A DNA stretch of 64,000 nucleotides from Hirudo medicinalis. Lineage: Eukaryota; Annelida; Clitellata; Hirudinida; Hirudinidae. Below, piece by piece: positions 23,804 to 37,200 of this stretch (position 1 is its first letter; every line of letters begins with the position of its first letter). The position numbers and the translations under genes were made by a program. Location of the stretch: assembly GCA_011800805.1 (NCBI GenBank), contig MPNW01000106.1, positions 91,712 to 155,711 on the forward strand. Reading direction: 5' to 3'. A model generated the notes under the pieces. The model was not told the DNA's origin. It did no database searches and saw nothing but the letters and a program-made list of their open reading frames with translations.

Positions 23804-25256
23804 CTCGGGAGCACACAGCATTCCAAAATGCTTAGTAGTTTTGATCAGTACCCATAAATAACTAATATATCCTACCAAATAAAAAATAACTTCTGTGCAC
23901 TCGTTTAATGTTCAAGACTTTGCAATATGCAACAGTTTGACAAGAAAAATGCTCCACAAAACTCCATTATATATACATCTGTTTTCTGAAAAATTTTCCA
24001 TAAAAAAAAAAGACAAAATCTTTAAGGGTGCTACATAAATAAGACAAACTAAATAGGAATATTAACGAATCCATAAAAAAAAATCCCTTTTAAAATTTAT
24101 GAAGCAACTTCAAACACCTCCTGATAAAAACACTGCAAAAGTAAACAAATTTACAATGTTCCAATGTTCAGTACCCTGTTCTCAAGTGGTCTTAAAATCT
24201 TTTCCATTTTCTTGCAAAGATGAGGATCCTCTACCTCATGTATGACTGACAAAATTTAGAAATCATGATCTAAGTAGAGTTTCTGATATGATTCAAATTC
24301 ATTTGGCATATTTTAGGTTTCAACAAAGCAATGATGAATCAAAAACATTTCTCAAAGCACCTATGCTATTTGGAATTAAAAATTTTCGATTATGATTTCA
24401 TTATAAAATATTATTTCACCAAAGAGAAAAATCATTTAGTGAATATAAATCAATGGAAGAATGGTTAGCAGAATATATACAGACGATGCTTCGTATTGCT
24501 TAACTTCCAAGTGGTAAATAAATAATTTAAATACGCAAAATTAATAAAATATCCTTCAAACAAAATTAGATGAAAACCATAAATATGATTATTCTTATTG
24601 CCTTAACATAGAAACGTAGGCAAACTATTGTCGAATTTTAATAAGTGATACAAATCTCATCAGAGTATTGAAACAATTCTTTTGATGCGGTAGTGCGTAC
24701 ATCTCATGAGAATGTCAGCTTGATTTGAGTGCAGTAGCACTGAATCTGCAGACTTGATGTTAATCACATGGACCTCATGTGCAAACATTCCAATATCACA
24801 ACGAGTAAAACAACACGCTCATAAAAATGATTGCTTGTCAACGTTCCAACAACTGAACAAAAACAACAACAACAAAGATGCGAGGCGAATTGATTAGTGT
24901 TTAAATAAAGCAGACACAAGGAGCTGGTTACAATCACAGGTGGGACTTGTAACATCAGAGAGCAAACACCGGTGCAAGTCTCCAGGAAATGTGATGATGA
25001 TACTTCCACGTTTAATCCATATATACGCAAAAAACAAACGTCCACATACTCATTTGTAAAGTGCCACGATGATGACAAACCCGTCAGCAAGTCCTGATCT
25101 CAGTACAATTAGATCCATCATTAATATTTTCGTCATTATAAATTAAACCATATACTTTATAACCATCTTTGTCCGAGAGTTTTCAATGGAAGCCATTCTG
25201 AAAGCCTGCAGGTACCAAGGTTCCCTAAAATGGGTTTTCGAACATTGTGTTCAAAA
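23804..25256. other. Intergenic and Musashi 3' flank
   Basis: AT-rich, no recognised gene or repeat. The part next to 25256 should contain the Musashi 3' UTR. Short ORFs around 24764-25090 show no family resemblance. Confidence 0.4.
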
Positions 25257-28200
25257 TTAGTTATTAGTATAAATAATCATCACAATCATGGCAATTAAAG
25301 CACTCAAACCAACCGGCAGATAATTGAGAGGATCAGATGTGTGGCTATAGGGATCCAGTGCATTGTTGCCAGATAGGGATACAAGAGTTTGATTTCCAGT
25401 TGGTGAAGTCGATGCTCCATAAGATGACAGGTAGCCATTCATCATGGACAACATCCCCTCTGACTGCAACACTGCAATAAGCATTAGAAATAAAACATAT
25501 ATCATAAGTTCCTTCCAGATAATCATGACTAAACATCGATATCTCACCCTTGCACTGACCACCAAGACGGAGGAATGAACCCGCTAAAGTCCTACCATCC
25601 TGTGAAGATAAACTTCTGCTTGCAAGCAGTGAAGTAGGTTGACCAAATTGCGTTATTCCAAAGCCTGAAAATTCAAAAAAATAAATAATTTCTTTCTAAA
25701 TATTAATGTTAGTATTTGTTGGTCACTTGGACAGCTTACAAAAGCACCCCAGCAATCAAAACTAAGCAAATACAAATAATTCTGGTTATGAGTGAAAATA
25801 AAATCTTATTAATGGGTGGATTCATTTCCCTTTTACTTTATTCATCAAACATCAATCATCATCATTCATCATACCAATTTAGAACGTTTGGAATCCAAAC
25901 TTGTCAATCACAATATCAACTTGGACTACTAAAGAAAAACTGTGGGAACACAACTTGTGTTGATGTAACGAAAGAGACATTAATAAAAGCATCATCATTC
26001 TTGTCTTGATGCAATTTGAAGTGAGCTCTGGAAAAACCTTATAGCCCACAATTTTCATTAAAGTTAATCCAGCTTATCACATGATTTAAAATGTTAAAAG
26101 CCCACGGTAGAATTATCGAAGCAGTCAGTTAAACTTGGTGAGATATAACAACTATTCACATGAATGGGACACTAACTACCTATTACATGCAACCATCACC
26201 TGGAATAATGTAAGGTTGCAGATTGGCAAGGGAGTATCCACGTCCGAACGATGTCAATGAAGGTGATAAGCTCAGAGATACGAGGTCTGTTGATACAATT
26301 GTAATAGCTTTTTAGCCATCATAATACAACATTATAACACAATATTATAAGATAGTAATATAAGACAATATTATTATACATTATAACAATGTTTAATCAC
26401 CAATTAAAAACCACCAGTTTTACTTTAAAAATATTCTTTAGCAGTAAAACAATTCAAATAGTACTAGATCGAATTTTAATTCTGCATGTATTTTTGAAGG
26501 GATGATAAAGCATAATCACTTCTGCTGCTGCTCTGTGGCATCATAACTTCTTTTGGTTGAGCCTTCTTACATTCAACCTGAGAACAAGTAAGAAACTTTG
26601 TTATTAATTCCATCAAGGTAATTTGCACGTCACAATTAAATTTGCAACCTTAAAAAAAAAGCTTTTTAAATTGAGATAGTGAAACAGTTCGACAATGTCA
26701 AAGAAGTAAAATGACACCATAAGAAATAATAAACGTTAGAAATGACTCAAAGTGAGAATTTCTTTCCTGATTCTATCCCGTGGAAGATAATCAATTATGA
26801 AGACATCAATCACAGAATTATAAATTGAACTGTTTGTCTAAAAGCGCTTCAGTAGAAAGAACAACAGCATCTGTGAAAAACCTCATTAACATTGTTAAGA
26901 AGTGCACAGGAGTAGAAATAGTCTCCACTGCTTTACTTAACAAAATAAATGAAATGGTTCTACAAAAAATTTGATTCTATAAATCCTGTGTTTAATTGGC
27001 TTTATTTTCAAGATTCACATCTGACTTAAAGCACTATCTTGTTCCTGTCCCTGTCGACATATTTTAACATTTAAACTTATCAAATCAGGTCTTTAAAAGT
27101 CAACTTATAAATAAATGTAAATTAGATATTTTTATAACTCTTTGTAAAGAAAAAAAAGTTGTCTGGTGATCTTTATGCATGATATATCTAATATTATGAT
27201 GAGATTAATACACCAACAAATTATTATATACCAACCATCTTGTTATTTATGTCATGAAAATGGATTTCACAGACTTTATCCACAATGGCTTCACTTTCAA
27301 ATGTAACAAAGGCAAAACCTGCACAGAAACAAATATTTTATGGATGAGATCCAAGAAGTATAACCAAATATTTCATCATAAATAGGAACCTTCTAATATT
27401 AACAATGTCGACAGACTCTCAGCATAATATTTGAAGGTCTGCATGCAAGTTCATTGATCAGTTTCAAAACTTAAAAGTACAATGCAGAGAAGCATAATCA
27501 TTTGCAATGTTGAAGGCAGGGATGTCTTTGATGCCACAGAAGAACACTTTGTTCTAATATTCAGAGAATAGCTATAACACATGAATTCAATTCAAATCAA
27601 TTATGCATCAAAATGCAGAAGACTGGAAACAGAATTGAAAATAACATGTGCGGGAAGGTCAGGTAGAGGACGTGACGATTCAAATTATTCCTACTTAGGT
27701 TCTTAGAAAAAAATATTGTTTGCATGAGTTGTACTTCTCAAGCTTTTCAAGCAATAAGTTCTTTTTAATGATTGCATAACATTCCCAAACTTGAGGCCCT
27801 GCAAAAAAGCACCAGTCCTACACTTTTTTTTGTCTTTGAGCACCCAACAACCTACAAATTCTTCTTAAGCCTATACTAAAAAGCATACATTTACATTTGG
27901 CAATTTTAACAAGAGGTTCACCCAGGTAAGGTTTAAAAAATATATGACATGAAAGCAATATTTGAAATTTTGTTTACTAGCATCATCATTTTGAGGAAAA
28001 TGAAAACTGCATAAGTGACACAAAAGTTTGCTGTGAGCTATAAGCAAACAGCCATGAGAAGGGCTGTAAAATGTCTTTGATAAATAAAGTTGTAGATCAA
28101 ATTGTCTAAATCAAATGAAAGCTGAATTTTGTCAAACCACCCAAAGAGACAATAAAAGTACAGTTAATATGGAATAATCCAATGCGTCACAAAATTGAAG

Positions 28201-31200
28201 GAAACCCGCTCAAAAAATCAATGCTTAGCAGTCAAATGAAGAGAGAAGTAGAATATGAGCAGAACATAAATTAAGCATAAACCAAGATGTAGCAGCAAAA
28301 GGAAACCATTAGAGCTCACATCCACATTTGGAATACTCACAATCAATGTCTGAAAGCACCCTACTGTATTTATTTTTATGTTACAATCAAATATGGAGGT
28401 CTGAAACTGTTTGCTTGTGAACCCACTAAATGAAGGCATGTACATGAGTATACTCAGGCTGACAAACATCGAAATAAGTCATTTCTAATTCAATTTGAAA
28501 GCTTCTCTCAAGATTCCCGAAATTAGAATAGAGAACAGATGGTTTGGCAGATCGTGGATATCACTTAAATATGAACTAAATACTTGCATAAAAATAAACT
28601 TTATTTCCAACAGTTCTAAAATCATAAAAATAGAGGCATATATAAGATGGCACTCAATAGTATCAAGGACAATATTTTATTTTTTATTTCTGGTGATTTT
28701 TAAAGCCCCACAAATGTACTTCCACATTGAATAATGGATTTGACAACCCAAAGGAATGAAAATATTGCAAAGTAATTTCTAGGAACTAACCATCTATAAA
28801 AAAAAAGCAAGAATATGCATTCTGCATTCTTTAGTGAATAACTTGTCTAAAGAGCCCATGAAGATATGCAGCCTCTGAAGTCATATGTTTAAAATTAGGG
28901 GACATACAGAGATGCATCCTTTGATGTGATTGAGAAATGCGCGTTTGCAAGTAATGAATTCAAACTTTTCTTGGAGAAGTGCAACATTCCAACAATTAAA
29001 TGGAATATAATTTAAAGTATTACTCTATGGAACAACATTTTAGTTTATTTAAAAGAGCTAACAGATGTGCTGTTAAAACCATTTCAAATGACAAGCAATG
29101 ACAAGGCTTGAACCCATTGAATAAAATTTGCTATAAGAATGTGCTGCTAAGACTTAAACAAAAAAGTAACACTTATGGAATAACTTGGCCGAAAAAGCTT
29201 GGAAAACGGAAAATTCACATCGGTAATATGGGAAAAGCATAGGTTTGAAAGTCTTTAACGGATAATCAGCATGAAATCAATCTACATAAGGTAAGGAAGC
29301 CACAGAGATAAAGATATTGATTTCATCTTTTGCGGGATAAATATGAAGAAAGTGTAAATAGCAAATCGATATATTAAGACAATATCTAGCAGGATATATA
29401 TATGACAACGCCTCTTGATCACAAAATTGATTTAAAAAAATGGAATGATTTGAAGCATTTTCCTAGCATTGCTGGTTTTTCGCGTGTTAATACAACCCCA
29501 GAGTGTCCATCTTATAAGCATGGAAGGCTCAATGGCTGCAGTTGTACACTCCTCCGCAGAAACAGCTCGCATCGCAACGCTATTATGCGAGAGAATATTG
29601 CACGATCATTCCAGACCTTCATTTCTTGATTTGACGGGAGGTTTCACAAATGATAGCTTTCGAGACCACAATATGCAATAAATTAGTTCAGGATGCCACT
29701 TTAAACGATAAATGCTTGATTTATTTATCAAAAAGCATTAAATATTTTAAATAATTTTAACAAATATATACTCAAATGTGATTAATTAATTTTAAAAGAT
29801 ATGTTAATTAAGAAGGAATGAACAATCGCGTCATGTGCTTGATGTGACATGTTTGAAAATGACCGTCTAACGAGCTCATTAGCTTAATTAATCAGCCCTC
29901 TCAGGCCACGGTTTGAGGAAGACGATGATAGCGATATCACAGCTCGCATAAAAATGAGTAACACACAAAAACGATTATTAATTCGTCTCACCCTTCTTTC
30001 TTATAGGTTATACAAAACCAAAGGAATGTTTGCCAATTACTTCTTCGACATCTCCTTATTTGTCGGTGATTAGAATCATTAGGAAGAAGCGAAAGCATCT
30101 TACCAACAGATTCTGACGAATCAAGGTGAGAAGGGCACCGTGTTGATCACGAAACTGACTAAGCATCACTAGTTATCAATAAAGTGCTGAAATCAAGGTT
30201 GGTACCATCGATGACAAATGTTCGATTACTAATGGCTTAAAAGTGTAAGTACCTTAGCGACACAAGTACAAGTAATACACGACAGCACCAGGCACCAGTG
30301 CATATTTTATGCACTCTCGTAGTACAAGTTCAAGTACCATCGCACATCACAGACAAAAGCAAATATCTGTGCAAATGGCCTATTTTCACATTAAAATATT
30401 CGTGAAAAAATCAGAAATTCCTTTAAATCGATACAATTTTTATGTTTCTTTGTAAAATCCCGAAATTCTAAAACTTTTAGATGACTTTATTCTCATGCGT
30501 GTAAACATCAATGTCCTTTGACTGAAAATCAATTTCCATGGTTTACTTAGCCTTAATAGCTCCCAAGCCAAGATTTGAAGCTTTTCGTATTCAATTCTTC
30601 CGCTAACAAAGTATTCTAAATTCACCGTCAAGAAGAAATTTCAAATACCGAAATTCAAGGTAATGTTTTCAAATATTTCGATAATATAAGTTCGCGAATG
30701 AAGATTAATAAACTCACCTCGATGGCGCTGCGTGACTTTGTCAAACATCAGCATGGCGTCTTCGATCTGCAACAAGATTCCTCAATTTCAAAGACGAAGG
30801 CATATTTGAAATAAGTCAGTGAATTTCTAGGCAGTAAAATAGTAAAATGGCAGGTTGGTTATTTTCTCAATAAGGTGCCCAAATGTCAGGTACACTCGTA
30901 TTATGAATAATAATACATATTACAATTGCACAAAACAAAAATAGAGCACACTTTATGGATATAAAAGCAAGAAATTCTGGATAACAGAATTTATTATAAT
31001 TAGAATAAAATAAGTAGTTGCTTGCTATAGCAAATGTTGTGGCTATCAATAAAACTTTTCTACGATCATAGATAACTTGCTGAAGGTGATTTTAGGCGCC
31101 AACCTAAAAGATATGTAACTCATTATGAGCAACAACGCTTGCCCAAAACTTTAATTAACTTGTCGCAATTAAATTCCGAAAATCACTCTGATGTCAAAAT

Positions 31201-34200
31201 CTAGAAAGTTTGGATCAACACCTTGGATTAGTTAGCGTGTAGTCATGAAACAGTAATTTATAATTATGTGGACTTTTTTGATCACGGGGATACTGCAACT
31301 TCGCCCTGATATTATCGGGCTAACCTGGACTGGCCCTAGATGTCTATTCAAGGATAAGCCTTCCCTATCCTACTAGCTGAGCTAAAATTGTAACAATTAC
31401 TCCAACGTAGTATATTTTTTAAATAAAGTCTTCGACTTGTTTCAAATGACTGTCTTGATTTGTTGTAGGTTTAAAAGACCTGGTATAACATGCGCCCAAT
31501 TAAATGAATATTTTTAGTTTATACCATATTTAACTGAAATCTCCAAACCGACGTAATTCTACTCCCAATGAAGATAAATACCCGCCTTTCGTGGACAAGG
31601 GAAACAATCCCGTGATGGACTGCATGCCTTGGAAACAATTCAACTCCCTGTCATTTCCTGGGACTCTTCCAACGGAATTAATCAAACGCAATTTAAAGAT
31701 TCCCTCAAGTTATGCAGAAGTGCATGTTATTTTGTACCATAGAATATTTGCAATAGAATATAAAAAATGTATTTAGTTACAAAGACAAACATCTCAAATC
31801 TGCAACAATAACTAGCTACGTTTCAAAGGCTTTCTTTTGCAATGTGTTGATCTAATTCTTGGCATTATAAAATAAAGATTTAATTGTATTTATAACAATA
31901 TTATTAACATTTATGTAACGTGACTTCAAAGAAAGTAACAAAATTCGTGCTAATTTTTGAAACAAATCTCACATAAATAATGACACTCAACTCACACAAC
32001 TCAGTGTAGATTTATTTAAATCGAAAAGTCATTAAAAGCGTAATTCTCTGCATCATTTTCTTCCATAAGGCAATCTTAAGAAATTAAAATTCCAAGCCTC
32101 GAAATTGGGAACAAGAAGTGTTACCAAACACTTGATATATCCATATTGATCAAACACACAAATCAGTCAACTTATTAATTAACTCGAGATTGGGTTCACA
32201 TATTAAACTACGAACACCAAATTGCATAAAAGATATCTTACATAAGACAACAACCCTAAAAGTTATTCCTTATTTTACGAAAATGTGAGCTAAGAATGTA
32301 AGCACTTTCGAGTGCCTGGTGTATGCGCATTGGATGTAGAGGTATAACCATCCATTTGCGCATAGCGTCGTTTGCCAAGGACATGATGGAGCAATCTCAG
32401 TAAAAATAACAAATATAAGAATTGAAGAAAATTTGGATTACTTAAAAATTTTGGGATCAAGGGTCAGGGTAACATTGTTCAATAGACCTAGCAGACATTT
32501 AGGCTCCAATTAGGTTTCAAATTAATGATAAAAACTAAAATAAAAAAAAATCAATTGGTGCTAGGAGAACATCAAAAGAACACCTTATTTACCTGTTGTC
32601 AAGTAAATTTATCATTGGCTTTCGTGGTCAAAGTAACAGGAAAGGAATAATGGACTGCAGGTATAAATAGCTTCTGAGGAGAGCCTTAAAAATGTTAATG
32701 CTGGCAATTATTCCTACTCCATGCCACAGTATTCCCTTGGAATACAAATACATGCGTTGCCAACTCAGTCATGCATTTGGTGCATCTCGTGCTACTTCTG
32801 ACATCCATATTTCCATGCCCAATGCTTAAATCCTTCCAACACAAATCAATCTCAGGCGAATAAATGGAAACATATGATTCCATAATCTTGATACAATGGA
32901 GCTTAATGCGCCTTGCTAGATAAGTTTTTTCGCTGAGTAACGATTTTATCGGCATAATTGTGGCGCTCCAGCAATCACCACATCTCAAGACAAAGGCAAA
33001 AGATAAATGAGTTTATCAATAAATTATTTCTAAGGATTAGGAATGGTAATTCTCTCTAATGGAGAGCACCCTTCACGATTTCAGCAAGGCTATTTAAAAA
33101 TGTCATTTTCCATATCTCCATGGAGATTGTAAATAATTCAAAATCTCCTGGCACAAAACGAACCCTTGTACGGACAAACTTCCCGAGACTCATCTGTTGT
33201 CAATTAGTCGCATAATGAGAAAAAGTCAAATAAGAAGACTGCAGAGTTCACTTGGTGCATCGAATAATTTGAACATGCTTATTTTTTAGTCGAAGCATTT
33301 CAATGACTTTTATCAACTTTTCGCTTCTAATCGATAAGGAGCAAATATTTCTGCAATAAAGTTTGTCTGGATATTTAGGCAGCTTAAGGATAATCGATGA
33401 GATGTGCGATTAGCAAATCTTGCGTCGTTCACTTCGCATAGAAAGACTCAAAACCAAATGAATGATAGATGCATGTTTGGAAAGATCAAAGATAATTAAC
33501 TCCATTTTGTAGCTAGTCTGATCAATGTAACCTGCTTTATCACCATCCTGGACTGAAATCGCTTGTTAATTAATCGTCATAAATACTCACTTAACATGTT
33601 TCTGTACTTCAAAAGGTGACAATTAACAGGTCATCAAATATTACTAATTGCTAGATCCAAAGAGAAATACATGTTTATGACTTTTTGTGTATTTGCACAT
33701 AGCCGACTTTTTGTACTACAATCGCCCAAAAATTTATTATTACACCGACGACTCACAAGGGCGATCCCTAGCGATGGAGGCTGGGTCGAGAACAAGACAC
33801 ATAACGACTGTTGCTGTTGCAGTAAACTGCAGCATGGTAGAAACGGCAACCCTCTGTGCTAAACAGCACATCTATTTTTTACAGATAATTAAACGCTTTT
33901 GGAGCTGGGTGGTAGGCAATTAGATACATACAGACGTCATTAGACGCGCTTTGAGTAAATTCATTCAGAAAAATGCTCATGCCAACTTAGCCTTCTAGCG
34001 TGACTTCATAAAGGAACTTTACAAAATTATTCTATCCAGAAAAATTCAAACCTTTCCATACTGTTGAAAGTATGCTTTGATGTCTTCTAATGTAGTGGAA
34101 GCAGATAATCCACCAACAAACATCTTTTTGGTTCGAGTGACCATCTGTATTATAATTCAAAAACTTAAGTAAAAATTCATTAACTTTAAGTGAAGCTATG

Positions 34201-37200
34201 TATAGGTAAGTACTTCCAGGCAAGTGCAAACTTACTTTAGGTTGAATTACAGAATTTAATTGCCTCGGAAGAGCTATTTTTGGATCTACCTGAAGTAAAA
34301 AGTGCATAACATATGATTTAATAATCTTGCCTTCTTTCACTCAACAATGCCAAGAATAGCATCAACAAATATTTATGAAAAAAATTATATACAACAAAAT
34401 TAATATGTTGTCACACATGTTTACAACGTTTTTGAAAAGTGGTCATTTAAACCAACTCACCAGTTTTGAATCTAGATGATGGGGACCACTTGCAAGTACC
34501 TTATCAACAGAGGCAGGATCTTTGTAAATAACGAAACCAAACCCCCTAAAACATGTCAGAAAAGGAGTAGTACTCTTCTAAGGTAAGTGAAAATTTTGAA
34601 AAATATTGACATTTAATAAACAAAAAAACAAAATAAAAAAATTTAAATTTGAGAAGCTGCAGCAAAATTTTGATCTTAAATTTATCCATAACTGAACAAA
34701 ATAAAAAGCAACCAATTGTACATAAATCGGAAACTCATAAACAATACATTCATCAAAAGCAGAAGAAAATGTTTCTTGAAAACCAGCATAAAAATCTGTC
34801 CTAAAGTTTATGAACCAATATTTTGTCCTTACTGAAAAGCATGCTTGAAAATTTTTCATTTTCAATTCTAATTATTAAAATTAAGCAAAGTACTGCTATT
34901 CAGCCATCTTCATTTTCTGGATGTGAGATTTGACAACATTATTAAAGAGCTAATCATAGTGACAACGCATTTATATAGTTACAGATTATGTGCATAAAGG
35001 CTTAATAAGGTGTATTTGAAAACAATTATTGAAAACCCAGAAAGTCTTATTTAATGCATATACTCCACTACAGCTTTCTGAATCCTGGTTAAATAATCAC
35101 AAAGTGCCATGAAATTGAGGAAATGCACAAAAAAAACGCAGCTTAAGTGTAAAGCAATGTTCAACAGAAGAGATCCTATCCTCTTTGTACATCAGCACAA
35201 CTTTACAGGAAGAAAGCTACAAAAATTTGCCTTATCAAGCAGACTTTTCTGCTAATGACCTTTTCCAAATGATTTCAAAGAATTCACCACCTCCAGAAAT
35301 TCAGAATTCTATGCTAGCAAATTAAATGAATTTATCTTGTTGGTAAAAATGTCTAGATTCTAATGGCTCTTTTTTGTCAGGTTTATCAAAGTTAAGACCA
35401 GTAAACTAATCACAAGACTATGGAGCCATATTGTTCCAGAATGTGTTAATTTATGGAATGCCACATAAGTTTTTGAAATAGAATTCTTAAATACGAATAT
35501 TGCTTTAATATTTTAAAAACATTCTCCAAAAACTAAAAATAACTGTTCCAAAGAGTTTATGGTTTGTGCTATCAAACATCTGTTATTATCCAAATAATCC
35601 CAATCAATATCCCTTTAAATTGTTCCAAATTGACATCTAACTTGATTCACATCAATGCAGTACTCATCTTCATTAAGTACCAAATACTTAAAATCAAAAA
35701 TCAATCAACAAAGTGAACATCTTTAGCATATGTAAAACATTAAATAGTTGAATGATGTAATCAATAACGTTGTTAATTTTTAGGCAAAACAATGTATAAA
35801 GCAATAGATGGATCAAAAATCACTAAAGAACATTCGTTCTCATGCTACACCAATAACATCGGTATATGTGATCAAAAGTAAAAGCTCTTAACAGTTTATG
35901 GCCATATAGAAAATTTGTTTTCCCTGCATAAAAACCCACCGGGATCTTTTAGTGATGGGATCTTTCATGACCATGCATTCTGAAATTTCACCAAAACGTC
36001 TGAAATGCTCACTCAGTTTATCTGGGAGTGAAGTAAAAATGATATTGTTCACCTGATCATGGCAGTTGAATAAATATTCAGAAATTATGGAACAACACAT
36101 CTCAAAGAAATGCCAGATTATAAATTAAACAGTCATCCTTAATAAACAATAGCAATATTAAAATAAGATTGAAATTTTACATTTATTTTATGCTTTATTT
36201 TACCTTGGAAAACAACTTAGATGTACTGTGTCTGATAATAATGCTATCAAATCAATAACTATTTACTCAGTATTTAATATTTAATAGCTTCAAATAAAAT
36301 TACTTCAAGATTTGAATGCAAGGTAAACAACCTATGGATAATAGAGTCCACATTTATGTGGAGGAACAAAATTGTTTGTCTGATATCAGTGGACATGGGT
36401 TCATTTTGTTTCCTTTTCCAATAGGTTTGTAGTCAGTGTGCAAAAAGTTCATCAATATTTATCATTTAGAGATACTCAATGGCCTAAAAGAATTCAAAAT
36501 ATTGGATATTTTTCCCAGTACATTGAAGTGACTTGAGAGGTGTTATTCAATTATTACAGAAATATTTTAACAAAATTAATGTTATTGAAGTTATTGTGCA
36601 TCTTTACATGGAAGTTTATTAGTTTTATTATTCAGTTACCTGTAAACATTATTTTGAATAAATTTAGAACTTTGGAAATGACTAAATGCTACATTTAATT
36701 AATTTAAATATTAAACAGCATAATTCTTAAAAATTTGGGCTGGTATTCCAAGAAATTAGTTTCTCATGAATAAAATTGTAGTACAAACTTAGGATAATGT
36801 TAGCATTATAGTATAAGGTAGCACTTCACTCAGCTGTGGATATCAATTGAATCAAGAGCATACTTATTTATGCTAACAAATGTAAATTTCCTTGATCCTC
36901 AAATGTTAAAAAAAGGGGGCAAAGCATATAACACCTTGACATGTCAACATGAACCTCAACAAGGCAAACGTAAATGGTAGCCTTATTGACTGCAGACAGA
37001 TTGGAAACAAGAGTAATTAAACTAGCTCATTAATGAACACATTCACCATTTTTGTTCTATTTATAGATAGATTTTCCGACCTACAAATAAATTGGTTAAA
37101 CTACTCTTCATATAATTTCATAGATTCCAGTAAATTGTAACTGGTTACCCATACTTTCACTGATTAGTAATTCAAATAAAAGACAGGCAATAATGAAATG

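Noticed and set aside
25345..25536. Second minus-strand frame overlapping the last Musashi exon
   Set aside because: It is an alternate frame over the same exon. The other frame is the one in phase with the upstream Musashi exons.
28218..29681. Several 70-83 codon frames in the Musashi intron as separate genes
   Set aside because: They overlap each other in different frames, lack conserved motifs and have no splice partners.
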